Notes: generated by a model from the sequence alone, not told the origin. A DNA stretch of 64,000 nucleotides from Streptomyces sp. NBC_00271 (GCF_036178845.1 NZ_CP108070.1:11780001-11844000), one strand, 5' to 3'; counted from the first letter of the stretch, positions 24,504-34,135 are shown. Made by a program: numbers and translations.

Positions 24504-25319
24504 ATGATCATGGTGACCGGCGCGAACGGACAGCTCGCCTCTCTCACGCTCCAGGAGTTGGCTGAGCGCCACGTGCCCGCCCTGGGCGGCACTCGATCGC
24601 CCGCAGAAGGGCAGCGGCGACTCGACTTCGACGACCCCGCGAGCCTCGACCTCACCGGCGTTTCTACGCTGGTCCTCGTCTCGGCGGGGTACGCCGAGGA
24701 CGATCAGGTCATCACCCGGCACCAGGCAGCTGTAGACGCTGCGGTGCGCAATGGCGTGAGCCACGTGGTGTACACCAGCCTGGCTGGCGACGGTGACCAC
24801 CTTGGCTTCGCCCTCGCCCATCGGGCCACCGAGCATCTGATCAAGTCCAGTGGACTTGGGTGGACGGTCCTGCGCAACGGGCTCTACGCCGAACTCTTCG
24901 GGGCGCTCCTGACCTGGACCGCTGACGGTGTGGAATCGGCGTTCGGCGACGGAGCGCTCGTCGCTGTGGCGCGGGCGGACCTGGCCGCGGCCGCAGCCGT
25001 CGTGGCCGGCAATCCGACCGCGCACGCCGGCAAGACCTATGACCTGGTCGGCGAACCGATCACCGCCGTCGGCATCGCCGAATCCCTCGGAGTCGCGCAC
25101 CGGACCATTGGGCTCGGGGAGTACCGGGCCCAACTCCTCGCTGACGACACGCTACTGCCGTTCCAGCCGCCGATGCTCGCCTCGATCGCGACCAGTGTCC
25201 GCCACGGGTTCCTCAGCACCACCGGCCCCGACCTCGCCCAACTACTCGGCCGACCGATCACCGACCCGCTCACCGTCGCCACGGACACCGCGGCCGCGAT
25301 GCGCCCCGACGCCAGCTGA
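24504..25319 (+). CDS. NmrA/QorB-like NAD(P)H:quinone oxidoreductase
   Basis: 271 residues. The N-terminal NAD(P)-binding motif is MVTGANGQLASLTLQEL. Other family features are the active-site-like VSHVVYTSLAGDG and the substrate-domain start HLIKSSGLGWTVLRNGLYAE. It belongs to the atypical short-chain dehydrogenases of the NmrA/QorB type that reduce quinones with NADPH. It is divergent from an HxlR regulator with a palindrome between. ATG 24504 is used; GGAG at 24489 is somewhat distant. An IS481 element begins within 6 bp of its stop. Confidence 0.8.
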   Translation: MIMVTGANGQLASLTLQELAERHVPALGGTRSPAEGQRRLDFDDPASLDLTGVSTLVLVSAGYAEDDQVITRHQAAVDAAVRNGVSHVVYTSLAGDGDHLGFALAHRATEHLIKSSGLGWTVLRNGLYAELFGALLTWTADGVESAFGDGALVAVARADLAAAAAVVAGNPTAHAGKTYDLVGEPITAVGIAESLGVAHRTIGLGEYRAQLLADDTLLPFQPPMLASIATSVRHGFLSTTGPDLAQLLGRPITDPLTVATDTAAAMRPDAS

Positions 25320-25324
25320 CGCGG

Positions 25325-26326
25325 ATGGTTCACCGCAATGCGCCACTGTCCATCGAAGGTCGCCGTCGCCTGATCGAACGCTGCCGCACCCGGCCGATCG
25401 CGCACGTCGCCGCCGAGATGGGTATCTCCCGGGCGTGCGCCTCAAAGTGGGTTAACCGCTATCGCCAACACGGGGACCTCGGATTGTTCGACCGATCCTC
25501 GACTCCGTCCCGCCAGCCGACCGCAATCAACGCAGACGTCGTTGCGCAGATCGAGGACCTGCGACGCAGGAACAAGTGGTCCGCCTCCCGAATCGCCTTT
25601 GAGCTTCAAGAAGACGGCTGGCAGATCAGCCGCCGTACCGTCTCGCGGTACCTGCACACGCTCGGGCTGAACCATCGCCGGTTCCTCGACCCGAACGGAG
25701 AATCCAACCGCGAGCCACGGCGGATCACAGCCCGCCGGCCCGGACACATGGTCCACATCGACGTGAAGAAGGTCGGGCGGATACCCGACGGCGGCGGTTG
25801 GCGAGTCCATGGCCGAGGGAGCGCTCAAGCCAAGGCTGCCGAGCGTCGGAAGCGGAAGGGCCGGCGTGCCGGATACGCCTACCTGCACTCGGCCGTCGAT
25901 GGGTACAGCCGACTCGCCTACACCGAATCGCTGAGCGATGAGAAGGCCAGCACCGCCATTGCGTTCATGCACAGAGCGCGAGCCTGGTTCGCGGCGCACG
26001 GCATCACTCGCATCGAGCGGATCGTCACCGACAACGGCTCCTGCTACCGAGCCGACGCCTTCACTCGGGCTCTCCTCGGGTCACGGCACCAGCGGATCGC
26101 TCCATACACGCCCCGCCACAACGGCAAGGTAGAGCGATACAACCGGATCCTTGCCGAGGAGTTCCTCTACGCCAGGACCTGGCAATCCGAAGACCAACGA
26201 AGCCAGGCGCTCGACATGTGGAACATCCACTACAACTACCACCGGCCCCACAGCGGCGCGGGAGGGCAACCGCCAGCTGCCCGACTACGTGACGGCGTCA
26301 CCAACGTCGTGGCCTCGTACACCTAG
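25325..26326 (+). CDS. IS481-family transposase, intact
   Basis: 333 residues from ATG 25325. N-terminal HTHs are LIERCRTRPIAHVAAEMGIS and ARACASKWVNRYRQHGDLGL. The DDE triad is seen in GHMVHIDVKKVG (Asp), ERIVTDNGSCYRAD (Asp) and RHNGKVERYNRILAEEF (Glu), followed by IHYNYHRPHSGAGGQPP. All key residues are present, so it may be mobile. It lies between the quinone reductase and the antiporter without disrupting either. I could not define the inverted repeats with confidence. Confidence 0.85.
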   Translation: MVHRNAPLSIEGRRRLIERCRTRPIAHVAAEMGISRACASKWVNRYRQHGDLGLFDRSSTPSRQPTAINADVVAQIEDLRRRNKWSASRIAFELQEDGWQISRRTVSRYLHTLGLNHRRFLDPNGESNREPRRITARRPGHMVHIDVKKVGRIPDGGGWRVHGRGSAQAKAAERRKRKGRRAGYAYLHSAVDGYSRLAYTESLSDEKASTAIAFMHRARAWFAAHGITRIERIVTDNGSCYRADAFTRALLGSRHQRIAPYTPRHNGKVERYNRILAEEFLYARTWQSEDQRSQALDMWNIHYNYHRPHSGAGGQPPAARLRDGVTNVVASYT

Positions 26327-26345
26327 GGGTTACCGGGACTGGCAG

Positions 26346-27932
26346 TCAGCCGCGGTCACGGAGGCTGGCTTCTTCGAGGTCGAGTTCGTGCTGGATCCGG
26401 CGCCGGGTGGCGTTGCTGATCTTGTTCGCTTCGTAGAGGCGCTGGAGCTCGGCCGCCTCGATGGCGATGAGTGTCCGGCGTATCTCGCGGTAGGCGTCGG
26501 CAGGACGGGCGTCCGGGTCGCTGTAGTGGGCGTCTTCAACCTGGTGGATGCGCGCTTCCAGATGACGACGGGCCTGTTTCAAGGCGGCCTCGGCGGCGGC
26601 ACCCAGATCAGCGAGCTGATCCAGATCGCCAAGCTGTTTGAGCTCTTCGAGAGCGGCGTTTGCAATGTGTCGGCGGGTCCGGGCCTCCTCACGGGCGGTG
26701 CGCTCCGGTTCCAGAGCGATGCCGGAGCGGCGGACGACGGGGACCAGGGTGAAACCCTGGAAGATCAGAGTGAGCGCGATGGTCCCGGTGGTGAGCGTGA
26801 GAATGAGCGCCCGGTGCGGCAGCGGCGCCCCTGTGTGGGTGACCAGGGGGATGGAGAGCGCGGCTGCCAGCGGCATGACGCCTCGGGTGCCCGCCCAGGA
26901 CAGGACAGCCGGGACGCGCCAGGAGAGGCGGTTGTCGCCCTCCCCGTGCCGGTGATGGATCAGGGCGGACAGCGGGAAGATCCACAGCAGGCGGATCGCC
27001 AGCAGAGTGAAGGCGATCACCGGCACCCACAGCGGCCAGCCGTGCTCGTCGCGCGCGAGATGACGGACGGCCGAGGGGAGCTCGAGGCCGATCAGGGCGA
27101 AGACGACGCTCTCCAGCAGGAAGGTCACGGTGTCGTAGACGGCGTGGACCTGGAGGCGGACGGGGGCGTTGCTGAGCTTGTGGCCGGTGCTGCCGAGGAC
27201 GACCCCGGACACGATGACGGCGGTCACGCCGGAGGTGTGCGATTGCTCCGCGATGACGTAAGAGGCGTACGGCGTGACCAATGCGATGACGGTCTCCAGC
27301 ATGGGGTCCTCGGTCCGTCTGCGGATCAGGGCCACCACTGCGGCGACCGCCGCGCCGATGAGGCCTCCTCCGCCTGCAAGGATCAGGAACTGCTCAACGG
27401 TCCCGGGCACACTGATGGCGCTGCCGGACACCGCGGTGGCCACGGCGACCTTGTACAGGACCAGTGAGGTGGCATCGTTGAACAGGCTTTCCGCCTGCAC
27501 CATGGCCAACACGCGCGGTGGGAGAGACAGGCGCCGGCCAAGCGCGGTCACGGCCACGGGGTCGGTGCTGGCCAGGACAGAGCCGAGGATGAACGCGGTC
27601 GCGGCCGTGAGCGGGGTGATCGCGTGGGCCACGTACCCGACGGCGATGGCCGAGGCGAGGACCAGGCCGAAGACCAGGCCGGTCACCGGCCGCCACACGG
27701 TGCGCAGGTCGCGGACGGAGATTTCTCCGGCCGCGGCGTAGAGCAGCGGTGGCAGCACCAGCACGTTGATCACGTGAGGCGGCAGGCTCACCTCTGGAAC
27801 CCAGGGCATCAGCCCCACGACCAGACCGGCAACTACGAGGAGCGAGGGGGCGGGCAAGCTCCAGCGTCGGGCACCGGTCGCCACGGCGGTGGCCAGAACC
27901 ACGAGCAGCAGGATGACGGTCAGGCCGGTCAT
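26346..27932 (-). CDS. CPA1-type Na+/H+ antiporter
   Basis: 528 residues. About 12 membrane spans begin MTGLTVILLLVVLATAVATG. Conserved transport motifs include STDPVAVTALGRRL and QAESLFNDATSLVLY, the double-acidic FND region of the NhaP/CPA1 family, and SWAGTRGVMPLAAALSIPL in the C-terminal core. A ~110-residue charged, coiled-coil cytoplasmic tail follows (EEARTRRHIANAALEELKQL onward). It should exchange Na+ or K+ for protons at the membrane in pH and salt homeostasis. It stands alone; no regulator is adjacent. Confidence 0.88.
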   Translation of the reverse strand: MTGLTVILLLVVLATAVATGARRWSLPAPSLLVVAGLVVGLMPWVPEVSLPPHVINVLVLPPLLYAAAGEISVRDLRTVWRPVTGLVFGLVLASAIAVGYVAHAITPLTAATAFILGSVLASTDPVAVTALGRRLSLPPRVLAMVQAESLFNDATSLVLYKVAVATAVSGSAISVPGTVEQFLILAGGGGLIGAAVAAVVALIRRRTEDPMLETVIALVTPYASYVIAEQSHTSGVTAVIVSGVVLGSTGHKLSNAPVRLQVHAVYDTVTFLLESVVFALIGLELPSAVRHLARDEHGWPLWVPVIAFTLLAIRLLWIFPLSALIHHRHGEGDNRLSWRVPAVLSWAGTRGVMPLAAALSIPLVTHTGAPLPHRALILTLTTGTIALTLIFQGFTLVPVVRRSGIALEPERTAREEARTRRHIANAALEELKQLGDLDQLADLGAAAEAALKQARRHLEARIHQVEDAHYSDPDARPADAYREIRRTLIAIEAAELQRLYEANKISNATRRRIQHELDLEEASLRDRG

Positions 27933-28209
27933 GGAGTGTCCCGGGTGGGTTACGGCTTGTTACCCCCCTGTGACCAGGTGCTTTATCAACGTAACCGACC
28001 TCGGGCGGTGATGCAGCCGACATGGAGCCGCGACCGTCCAGGGCGCGGCAGTCGTTGCGGCGGCGCACCTGCCCATGGTTCAGGCCCTGCCGGCGGTGAG
28101 CGCTCCGGGCTCGCACATGCGATCGACGATCGCCTCGCGGTCGGGGTGACTGGTGGAGAGGCGGTATTCCGGAAGCGTGCTATCCGGTGCCCGTCAACTT
28201 GTCAGCCGG

Positions 28210-28710
28210 TCAACTGTTCAGCGAACCCAGGAATCCCAGCAGCGTCGCATTGACCTGGTCGGAGTACTCCTCGGCGATGCAGTGGCCGCAGCCGGGCAGG
28301 ATGTGTGCCGGTCCGATGCCCGGGTGAAGCGTGGGCAGGGCGGGGATCAGTTGGTCCATCCCTGGGAACCCGTAGACCAGGTCACGGTCACGGTCGCCGG
28401 TGACGTAGCGGCCGGGCATCCGGTACTGCGCGCCCTCCCACGGGGCGGTCAGCTGCCAGTTGCGGTACCAGTTGAGAGCGCTGGTGAACCCAGCTTCGGT
28501 GAACTCGGTCGCGAGCGTGTCGATGTCGGCTTCGGCGAGCCAGGAGGGAAGTTCCTCAGGGTCCTCAAAGAGGTCCAGGAATCCGTTGCCCGGTGGGACG
28601 AACGGCTCGACCTGCGGGTCGCTGTGCGGATTGTCGCCGCAGAGCCCGTACATCACGCGGCGGAAGGTGCGGTGCGGGTCCTTCGCGAGCTCGGCGGTGA
28701 GCGCATTCGA
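28210..28710 (-). pseudogene. Alpha/beta hydrolase (epoxide-hydrolase type), C-terminal half
   Basis: The translation from about ALTAELAKDPHRTFRRVMYG to LGFLGSLNS corresponds to the lid and C-terminal half of epoxide-hydrolase-like enzymes. The catalytic His is visible in PGCGHCIAEEYSDQVNATLL. The N-terminal half with the nucleophile Asp and oxyanion HGxP is missing; sequence upstream of 28710 is Arg/Pro-rich and unrelated. No function is expected. Confidence 0.65.
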
Positions 28711-28872
28711 CCTCGACTGACGGTGCGCCAGGCGAACCACCCCAGTTCGAATCCACCGAACCCGGGGCGGTTCACGCTGCGGAGGCGGAAGTAGGAGCGG
28801 CAGCGAGGAGCGCGGCGGCGCCAACCCCGGGGGACGACGCAGCACGTCGTAGGGGAGGAGCGGTCAGGGGTG

Positions 28873-29277
28873 CTAGGCGTTGCTCCACCCGGTTGTGCTG
28901 GAATACGAGTCCAGCAGGTCCACCACGAAGACCAGGGTCGAGCCCGCCGGGATCAACGGCGAGGGCGACTGATTGCCGTAGCCGAGACGCGGGGGAACGA
29001 TGATCTCGCGCCGACCGCCGACCTTCATCCCCCTCACCCCCCGGTCCCAGCCCTTGATGACCTTGCCACTGCCCAGGGCGAACTTGAACGGCTGGCCCCG
29101 GTCCCAGGAGGCATCGAACTCCTTCCCGGACTCGAAGGTCACCCCGACATAGTGGACCCTGACCACCATGCCCGGCTTCACCTCAGCCCCGTCCCCGACG
29201 ACCAGGTCCCGGATGGTCAGCTCGGTAGGAGCGTCACCCTCCGGAACGTCGACCTCGGGCTTCGTCAGTTCACTCAT
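28873..29277 (-). CDS. FKBP-type peptidyl-prolyl cis-trans isomerase
   Basis: 134 residues from ATG 29277 (MSELTKPEVDVPEGDAPTEL), with GAGG just upstream. The FKBP core is complete: VRVHYVGVTFESGKEFDASW, GQPFKFALGSGKVIKGWDRG, VRGMKVGGRREIIVPPRLGY and STLVFVVDLLDSY, including active-site Tyr, Phe, Asp and Trp positions of the family. It is a cytoplasmic single-domain foldase that catalyses proline isomerisation and is sensitive to FK506/rapamycin in homologues. The C-terminal SSTTGWSNA is a short non-conserved tail. Confidence 0.9.
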   Translation of the reverse strand: MSELTKPEVDVPEGDAPTELTIRDLVVGDGAEVKPGMVVRVHYVGVTFESGKEFDASWDRGQPFKFALGSGKVIKGWDRGVRGMKVGGRREIIVPPRLGYGNQSPSPLIPAGSTLVFVVDLLDSYSSTTGWSNA

Positions 29278-29576
29278 TGCAGCCTCATCACTCTCCGTCG
29301 GAAGCCGTCGCACGGACCAGCCGGACACATGGACACTCCATGCAGCAGATGGTCACGCTACCGAGAATGCCGGCCCCCGGAGCACACCAGATCCAGCGGC
29401 CACACGTGATGATCTTTCGCACAGCCGATGAACGCGACCGCCACGCACAGGTCACGCAGTAATCGCCAGAACGAGACGAGGTGCAGACGGCTGTCGGCAC
29501 ATTGCGAGACAGGGCCCTCCACCTTGATCGTGGACACCTCGACACTGGATTTTGAGTCCAGGGAGAGGAGTCCCGG

Positions 29577-29661
29577 GTGGGGACCTACAAGTACTCGGCG
29601 GAGTTCAGGGCCGACGCGGTGGCGTTGGCTCGTTCGTTGGGCCGGCCTGTCTCGCTGAGGC
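29577..29661 (+). pseudogene. IS3-type OrfA N-terminal scrap
   Basis: From GTG 29577 the translation VGTYKYSAEFRADAVALARS then LGRPVSLR matches the start of IS3-family OrfA proteins. It stops at the palindrome preceding the next gene, so only ~28 residues remain. Confidence 0.55.
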
Positions 29662-29689
29662 ATGATTCGCGAATCATGAATTATGCCTC
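29657..29689 (+). promoter_or_regulatory. Nested palindromes over the start of the winged-helix gene
   Basis: ATGATTCGCGAATCAT (29662-29677) is a perfect 16-bp palindrome ending 5 bp before ATG 29683. It is enclosed by GAGGCAT (29657-29663) and ATGCCTC (29683-29689). This looks like an operator overlapping a leaderless or near-leaderless start, suggesting autoregulation. Confidence 0.5.
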
Positions 29690-30012
29690 AACAGGACGTG
29701 GAGCGGCTGCGTGAGGTGTCCGTGCGGGTCTTCGGCAACCGTTACCGGGCGGAGTTGATGTGGGCGCTCGCATCGGCGGACGAGCGGGGTGTGTGCCTGG
29801 GAGACCTTGCCGCCGCCCGCAACGCACCGGCGAGTGTCTACCAGGCGCCGATCCGGGCCCTGGTGGAGGCCGGGCTGGCCGAGCGGCTGACGAGGACGCC
29901 GGGGGAGCGGCGCCGCTGGTACCGGCGCAGCGACAACGACGCGCTCTGGCAGTGTCTTGAAGGCCTGTTGAGGTGTTTGGCAGAACAGTCCGTACCCATG
30001 CGGGTTGGATAG
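29683..30012 (+). CDS. Winged-helix (ArsR/MarR-like) regulator
   Basis: 109 residues, basic, no membrane span. The central part folds as a winged helix: RYRAELMWALASADERGVCL, GDLAAARNAPASVYQAPIRA (recognition helix), then LVEAGLAERLTRTPGERRRW YRR as the wing. It lacks an obvious ligand domain or cysteine pair. No ribosome site precedes ATG 29683, and a perfect palindrome abuts the start, so a leaderless, self-regulated mRNA is likely (inference). Its target is unknown; the neighbouring gene on the other side is a convergent secreted protease. Confidence 0.7.
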   Translation: MPQQDVERLREVSVRVFGNRYRAELMWALASADERGVCLGDLAAARNAPASVYQAPIRALVEAGLAERLTRTPGERRRWYRRSDNDALWQCLEGLLRCLAEQSVPMRVG

Positions 30013-30047
30013 TCGGCGGGGCCGCCGCGTGCGGCCGGAGCCCGGGG

Positions 30048-30902
30048 TCAGTTTCCGTCCTCGTCCTGGGCGCGTTGGTAGAGCTTGGCGATGTCGTTGT
30101 CGAAATACGCGGCATAGGAGACGTCGTCCTCGTCGCCGCCGCCTTCATGGCCGCCCAGGATGCCGATGACGGTGCCGGTGCGGCTCTTGGGGTCGTAGTT
30201 GGCGAGCCAGGGGCTGCCGCTCGTGCCGCCCTCGAAGTCGGTGCACTGGATGCGCAGTTGGGTGTCGCTGTATTTCGTGGTGCGGTTCTGGCAGGAGATC
30301 GGGGTGTCACGGCTGGTGGGGTAGCCGGTGATCTTGACTTCGTTGTTGAAGCCGCGGTCTATGCCGAGGCTGTTGCCGCCCAGGACGTCCTGGATGTTCT
30401 TGCCGTCCTTCGGGTCGACCGTGAGGAAGGCGACGTCGAGGTCCTCGTCCTGCGATTTGGCCCAGCGGTCGTCGACGACGACCTTGTTGGCCTTCCACAG
30501 GCCGGTGGGTTCGTCGCCGTTGCGGTAGCCGGGGGCGAAGACCAGGTCGTCCACCGGCTTCCCGGCGTCGGCGTCGAAGGCGCAGTGGGCCGCGGTGATC
30601 AGCATGTTCCGGCCGGGGCTCTGCACCACGCTCGCGGTGCAGAAGTGGGCGCCGTGGTCGTCCTTCTCGAAGACCGTGCCGATCCGGGCGTTCTCATCGG
30701 TCCTGCGCGGGGTGTACGCGGTGCCGTCCTGGGCGGGGGCGGTCGCCGAGGGGTCCTGGTCCTGAGGGGTCTGGCCCGGCTCGCCGGACTTGCCGTAGCT
30801 GCTGCGACCGCTGTTTCTGCTCGTGTGGGTCTCCTCCGCGGCGGAACCCACCACTGCGGCTGCCCCCACGATGACCAGCGTCAGTGCTATGCCAGCCTTC
30901 AT
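30048..30902 (-). CDS. Secreted trypsin-like serine protease
   Basis: 284 residues. The N-terminus MKAGIALTLVIVGAAAVVGS is a signal peptide or anchor, followed by a low-complexity linker (about 25-65). The chymotrypsin-fold catalytic triad is visible: His106 in LITAAHC, Asp156 in DEDLDVAFL and Ser230 in FEGGTSGSPW. A Cys pair (FCTAS and AAHC) matches a conserved disulfide. It is probably exported and active outside the cell; the substrate is unknown. The GGTSGSPW form is common to glutamyl-endopeptidase-like actinomycete proteases. Confidence 0.85.
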   Translation of the reverse strand: MKAGIALTLVIVGAAAVVGSAAEETHTSRNSGRSSYGKSGEPGQTPQDQDPSATAPAQDGTAYTPRRTDENARIGTVFEKDDHGAHFCTASVVQSPGRNMLITAAHCAFDADAGKPVDDLVFAPGYRNGDEPTGLWKANKVVVDDRWAKSQDEDLDVAFLTVDPKDGKNIQDVLGGNSLGIDRGFNNEVKITGYPTSRDTPISCQNRTTKYSDTQLRIQCTDFEGGTSGSPWLANYDPKSRTGTVIGILGGHEGGGDEDDVSYAAYFDNDIAKLYQRAQDEDGN

Positions 30903-31360
30903 GGAGCGAAACGGTAGCCCAGTCCGGGCATGGTGATCGGCCGGGGTGGGGCAGACGGCTGACAGGTCCCCGACCCTACTCAGGGCGGCCGCCGAGCGGG
31001 CGCACCCGGCAGCGGTACTGATGATGGGTGCCGTCGGCCTGGACGGTGAGACTGGACTGGCACTCAGAGCCGGATGCAGAAGGCTGAACCGCCCAGATCA
31101 TTCGAGGAGTTCCGTTGCGGACGCCCCGCGTGTTCTTGCTGCCGCGCTCATGGCCCTCGCGGCCTTCGCCGCCGTCGGGTCGCCGGCCGCCCGCTACCGG
31201 CAGCTCCTGGCCCGCAAGTACGGCATCCTCGGCCGGCTCACGCTCTTCGGCAGCAGGCTGCGCCGGGGGCTGGACGGGACGGTCGGGATCCGCGTGACCT
31301 TGTAGCGCGGGGCCCGGACAGACCGGACCCCGCGCAAGAGGGTGCCCTCGTACATCGTGC
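30903..31360. other. Intergenic with an unassigned short frame
   Basis: A plus-strand frame ending at 31305 has a hydrophobic run VLAAALMALAAFAAVGS then ARYRQLLARKYGILGRLTLF. It looks like the tail of a membrane protein, but I cannot name it and its start is unclear. Confidence 0.25.
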
Positions 31361-34135
31361 TTACGGTTTGTCTAGCACCGTCCCCGTCAGCACCGGCCTG
31401 TCGGGCAGCGGAACGGCGTTTCTGTCGGTCAGTGCGAGGCGCATCGACTCGGTCGGCTCGGCCACCTGGTCCCGCACGGTCGGCACGACGAAGTCCACGC
31501 TGGTGTTCCCGGCCGGGATGCTCAGCCACACCCACAGGTGCGCGTCGGACAGCGGCCGCTCGGGGTCGGGCACGTCACCGGACGAGTCCTTGAGCCACTG
31601 CGGGTCCACGTCCTTGGTGGACAGCTCGGTGCCCTCGGTGACCGGAAGCACCCGCACCGCTTGCCCGATGTCCACCGCCGCGGGCGCGTCCATGGACAGC
31701 CGCCAGGTCAGCGCCTCTCCCTCGGTCACCCGGCCCGCGACCTGTGACAGGGTGACCACCGGCTCGGGGTCGTCATTCTGGACGGTGAGCCCGCCCCGGG
31801 GCTTGCCGACGACGGCGTTGTGGACGGCCTTGACGGCGATGTCGTGCTCTACGTCGTCGTCGCCGTAGGCCGTGTCGCCCTTCACCTCGACTGGCACGTC
31901 GATCGCGTCGCTGCCGGGCCATACGGTCACGAGGCGGTTCTCGGCCCGGCCGCTGTCGGGGTCGAGGACGTACACGCGGACCTGCCCGCTGCCGTGCCCG
32001 GAGATCTTGACCGGGATCCGGTAGGTGCGGGTGCCCGAGTCGCCTTCCTTGACGACCGTGCGGCCCACGTCGACACGCGGCAGTGCGGCCGCGTTCACCG
32101 CCGGAGTGCCGGGCGCCCAGCCCCAGGCGTCCATCAGCCAGGCCCGCCCGGACTGCGAACGGGGCGTCAGCTCAAGGGACTTGACATGGCTGAGATCGAG
32201 GCCGGCCCGGGTCGCGGCCGACAGCGGGACGCGCAGTTCCTGAGCCCAGTAGGAGGCGGTGAGCCCGGAGCCCGGGAGCCCGTCCACCTTGACCGAGCCC
32301 AGCGTCACCCGACGGTTGGAGAAGTCGGTGACGGATACGTCGAACTTCGTGCCGGTCGTGTTCGGCGGTACGAAGACCCGGAGCGCGAGCTTCTGGGAGT
32401 CGCGGAGGGAGAGCGGCTTGGCCGGAGTGATGCGCGCGGCCGTGCCCGGCGCGGACCACTTCAGGCCCACCGCGCTGCGGCCGGTCTCCTGTTGCGTCAC
32501 CCACTGCGCGAAGTGCGGTGACGATCCGAGGGTCTCCGGGTCCAGACAGGCCACGGCCGGGTCGGGGTCGACCGCCGAACACAGCCGGGCGCCGGTCACC
32601 TTCGCCCCGCCGTCCGGCAGGAAACCACCGCTGCGGCGGCCGCCGACCGCGTGGGTCAGCACCCGGGCCGGGTCCGCGGACGGGGCCCGCGTGCCGGAAC
32701 CGTCGAGCAGCGGACGCACCCGGTCGTCCCCGGCGAGGAAGAGCCGGGCCGCGGCGGCGATGTACGTCGCGCCCGCCTTGTGCTGCTGGGCGGCGGTCAG
32801 CCGGGTCGCGGCACCCGGCGTGCACACCGGGTCCGGTTCCTCCTCCGGGTCGGTCCGGAAGTCGTCCCTGGCCGGTGCGACGGCCTCGCCCGGCGTCCAC
32901 TCGCTGTTGAAGTAGTTGTGGTTGGCGCCGACCACGTACACCGCGCTGTGCAGTGCCGCGCCCCGGCTGATCCCGCGCGTCCCGTCGACGAAGGTCTCGC
33001 CCTGCAGGTCCGACACGTCGCCGTCGCAGCCCGGCAGCAGCGTCACGGACGGCACGTCGGCGACTGGATTCTGGCCGAAGATCGTCGGTCCGATAAGCAC
33101 AGTCCCGCGCACCTTCCAGCGCACCGGGCCCCGGTAGCCGTCCTCGGCGGCCGGCGGCGGGTAGAGGCTGTCCAAGGCGGCCCGGTTGACGCCCTCGCCA
33201 CCGCGCGAATGGCCGACGAGCAGGACATGGGAGAGGTCCGCCTTCGCCGCCTCGCGTACGACGGCCGGGGCGGAAGAGCGATGGGCGCTCCAGTCGGCCC
33301 AGCGGGCGAGGTGCTGCCGTACCAGCGAGGAACGCGCCTGCGCGCCGGCGTCCTCGGCCTCCCAGTCCTGGGCGTTGATGCCGTTCGCCGAGATCGACAC
33401 CGTCACATAGCCCTGGGAGGCCAGCAGTTGCTGGTCGCGCAGATAGCCCAGGTAGCTCGGGATCGGCTTGTAGCCGTCCGCACAGGGCCAGTCGCCGGTC
33501 ACGTCGTCCTCGGAGCCCGGCTTGTAGCAGGTGTCGTGGCGGCCGTGCAGGAACAGCGCGAGCGGCCGGCTGCCGGAGGCACCCTTCGGCGCCACCACCT
33601 CGGCGGTCATCTCCACCGGGGTGTCGAACCCGGGCAGGCGCACCAGGTCGAGGTCGTACTCCCCGGCGACCGTGCGGTACGCGCCGGGTTTGCCCGGATC
33701 AACGCCGTTCGCCGGCGCCTGCGCGGGCATCCGTGCCACGCTCGAGCCGGACCTGTGCGTGTCGTCGGCCGCCGCGTCCAGCCGACGTCCCGCGGCCGTC
33801 ACTTGAAGGTCCGTCAGCTGCTCGGGCCGCGTCTCGCCGAGGGCGAGCCGGAAGGTCCGCCCATCCCTCGCCGGCTTCGGCACCCCGAGCAGCCGGTCCC
33901 CGGTACGGAACTCGACCCGCGCATCCCCCATGGGCACGGCCTTCGGCGCACGCCAGACCAGCTCACGCGCCCCGCCCTCCCCGTCGATCCGCCACCCCGG
34001 CGGAAGTGGGCTGTCGTCCGTCGCGCTCAACAGCCCTGATTCGTGCGGCTGTTCAGCCTGTGCCAGTCCGGGCGAGCCCGCCAGGACCGCCAGCACCGCC
34101 ACGGCGGTCACACATATTCGCCGGGCACGGATCAA
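31361..34135 (-). CDS. Large secreted alpha/beta hydrolase with C-terminal beta domains
   Basis: ~924 residues. A signal peptide (IRARRICVTAVAVLAVLAGS then PGLAQA) leads to an N-terminal domain and an alpha/beta hydrolase core: FLHGRHDTC oxyanion region, the nucleophile elbow VLLVGHSRGGEGVNR (Ser) and a later His in VVGANHNYFNSEW. The last ~200 residues contain Calx-beta-like repeats (VDVGRTVVKEGDSGTRTYRI, VTEGEALTWRLSM). It is probably an exported lipase, esterase or related enzyme. TTG 34135 is chosen because AGGAGAG lies 5 bases upstream and the product starts at a basic signal peptide; ATG 34198 is an alternative. The gene is much longer than typical lipases. Confidence 0.75.
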   Translation of the reverse strand: MIRARRICVTAVAVLAVLAGSPGLAQAEQPHESGLLSATDDSPLPPGWRIDGEGGARELVWRAPKAVPMGDARVEFRTGDRLLGVPKPARDGRTFRLALGETRPEQLTDLQVTAAGRRLDAAADDTHRSGSSVARMPAQAPANGVDPGKPGAYRTVAGEYDLDLVRLPGFDTPVEMTAEVVAPKGASGSRPLALFLHGRHDTCYKPGSEDDVTGDWPCADGYKPIPSYLGYLRDQQLLASQGYVTVSISANGINAQDWEAEDAGAQARSSLVRQHLARWADWSAHRSSAPAVVREAAKADLSHVLLVGHSRGGEGVNRAALDSLYPPPAAEDGYRGPVRWKVRGTVLIGPTIFGQNPVADVPSVTLLPGCDGDVSDLQGETFVDGTRGISRGAALHSAVYVVGANHNYFNSEWTPGEAVAPARDDFRTDPEEEPDPVCTPGAATRLTAAQQHKAGATYIAAAARLFLAGDDRVRPLLDGSGTRAPSADPARVLTHAVGGRRSGGFLPDGGAKVTGARLCSAVDPDPAVACLDPETLGSSPHFAQWVTQQETGRSAVGLKWSAPGTAARITPAKPLSLRDSQKLALRVFVPPNTTGTKFDVSVTDFSNRRVTLGSVKVDGLPGSGLTASYWAQELRVPLSAATRAGLDLSHVKSLELTPRSQSGRAWLMDAWGWAPGTPAVNAAALPRVDVGRTVVKEGDSGTRTYRIPVKISGHGSGQVRVYVLDPDSGRAENRLVTVWPGSDAIDVPVEVKGDTAYGDDDVEHDIAVKAVHNAVVGKPRGGLTVQNDDPEPVVTLSQVAGRVTEGEALTWRLSMDAPAAVDIGQAVRVLPVTEGTELSTKDVDPQWLKDSSGDVPDPERPLSDAHLWVWLSIPAGNTSVDFVVPTVRDQVAEPTESMRLALTDRNAVPLPDRPVLTGTVLDKP

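Noticed and set aside
28725..28800. Possible tRNA T-arm (GTTCGAATCC) near 28765
   Set aside because: The bases on either side of the loop do not pair, and no anticodon or acceptor stem could be folded.
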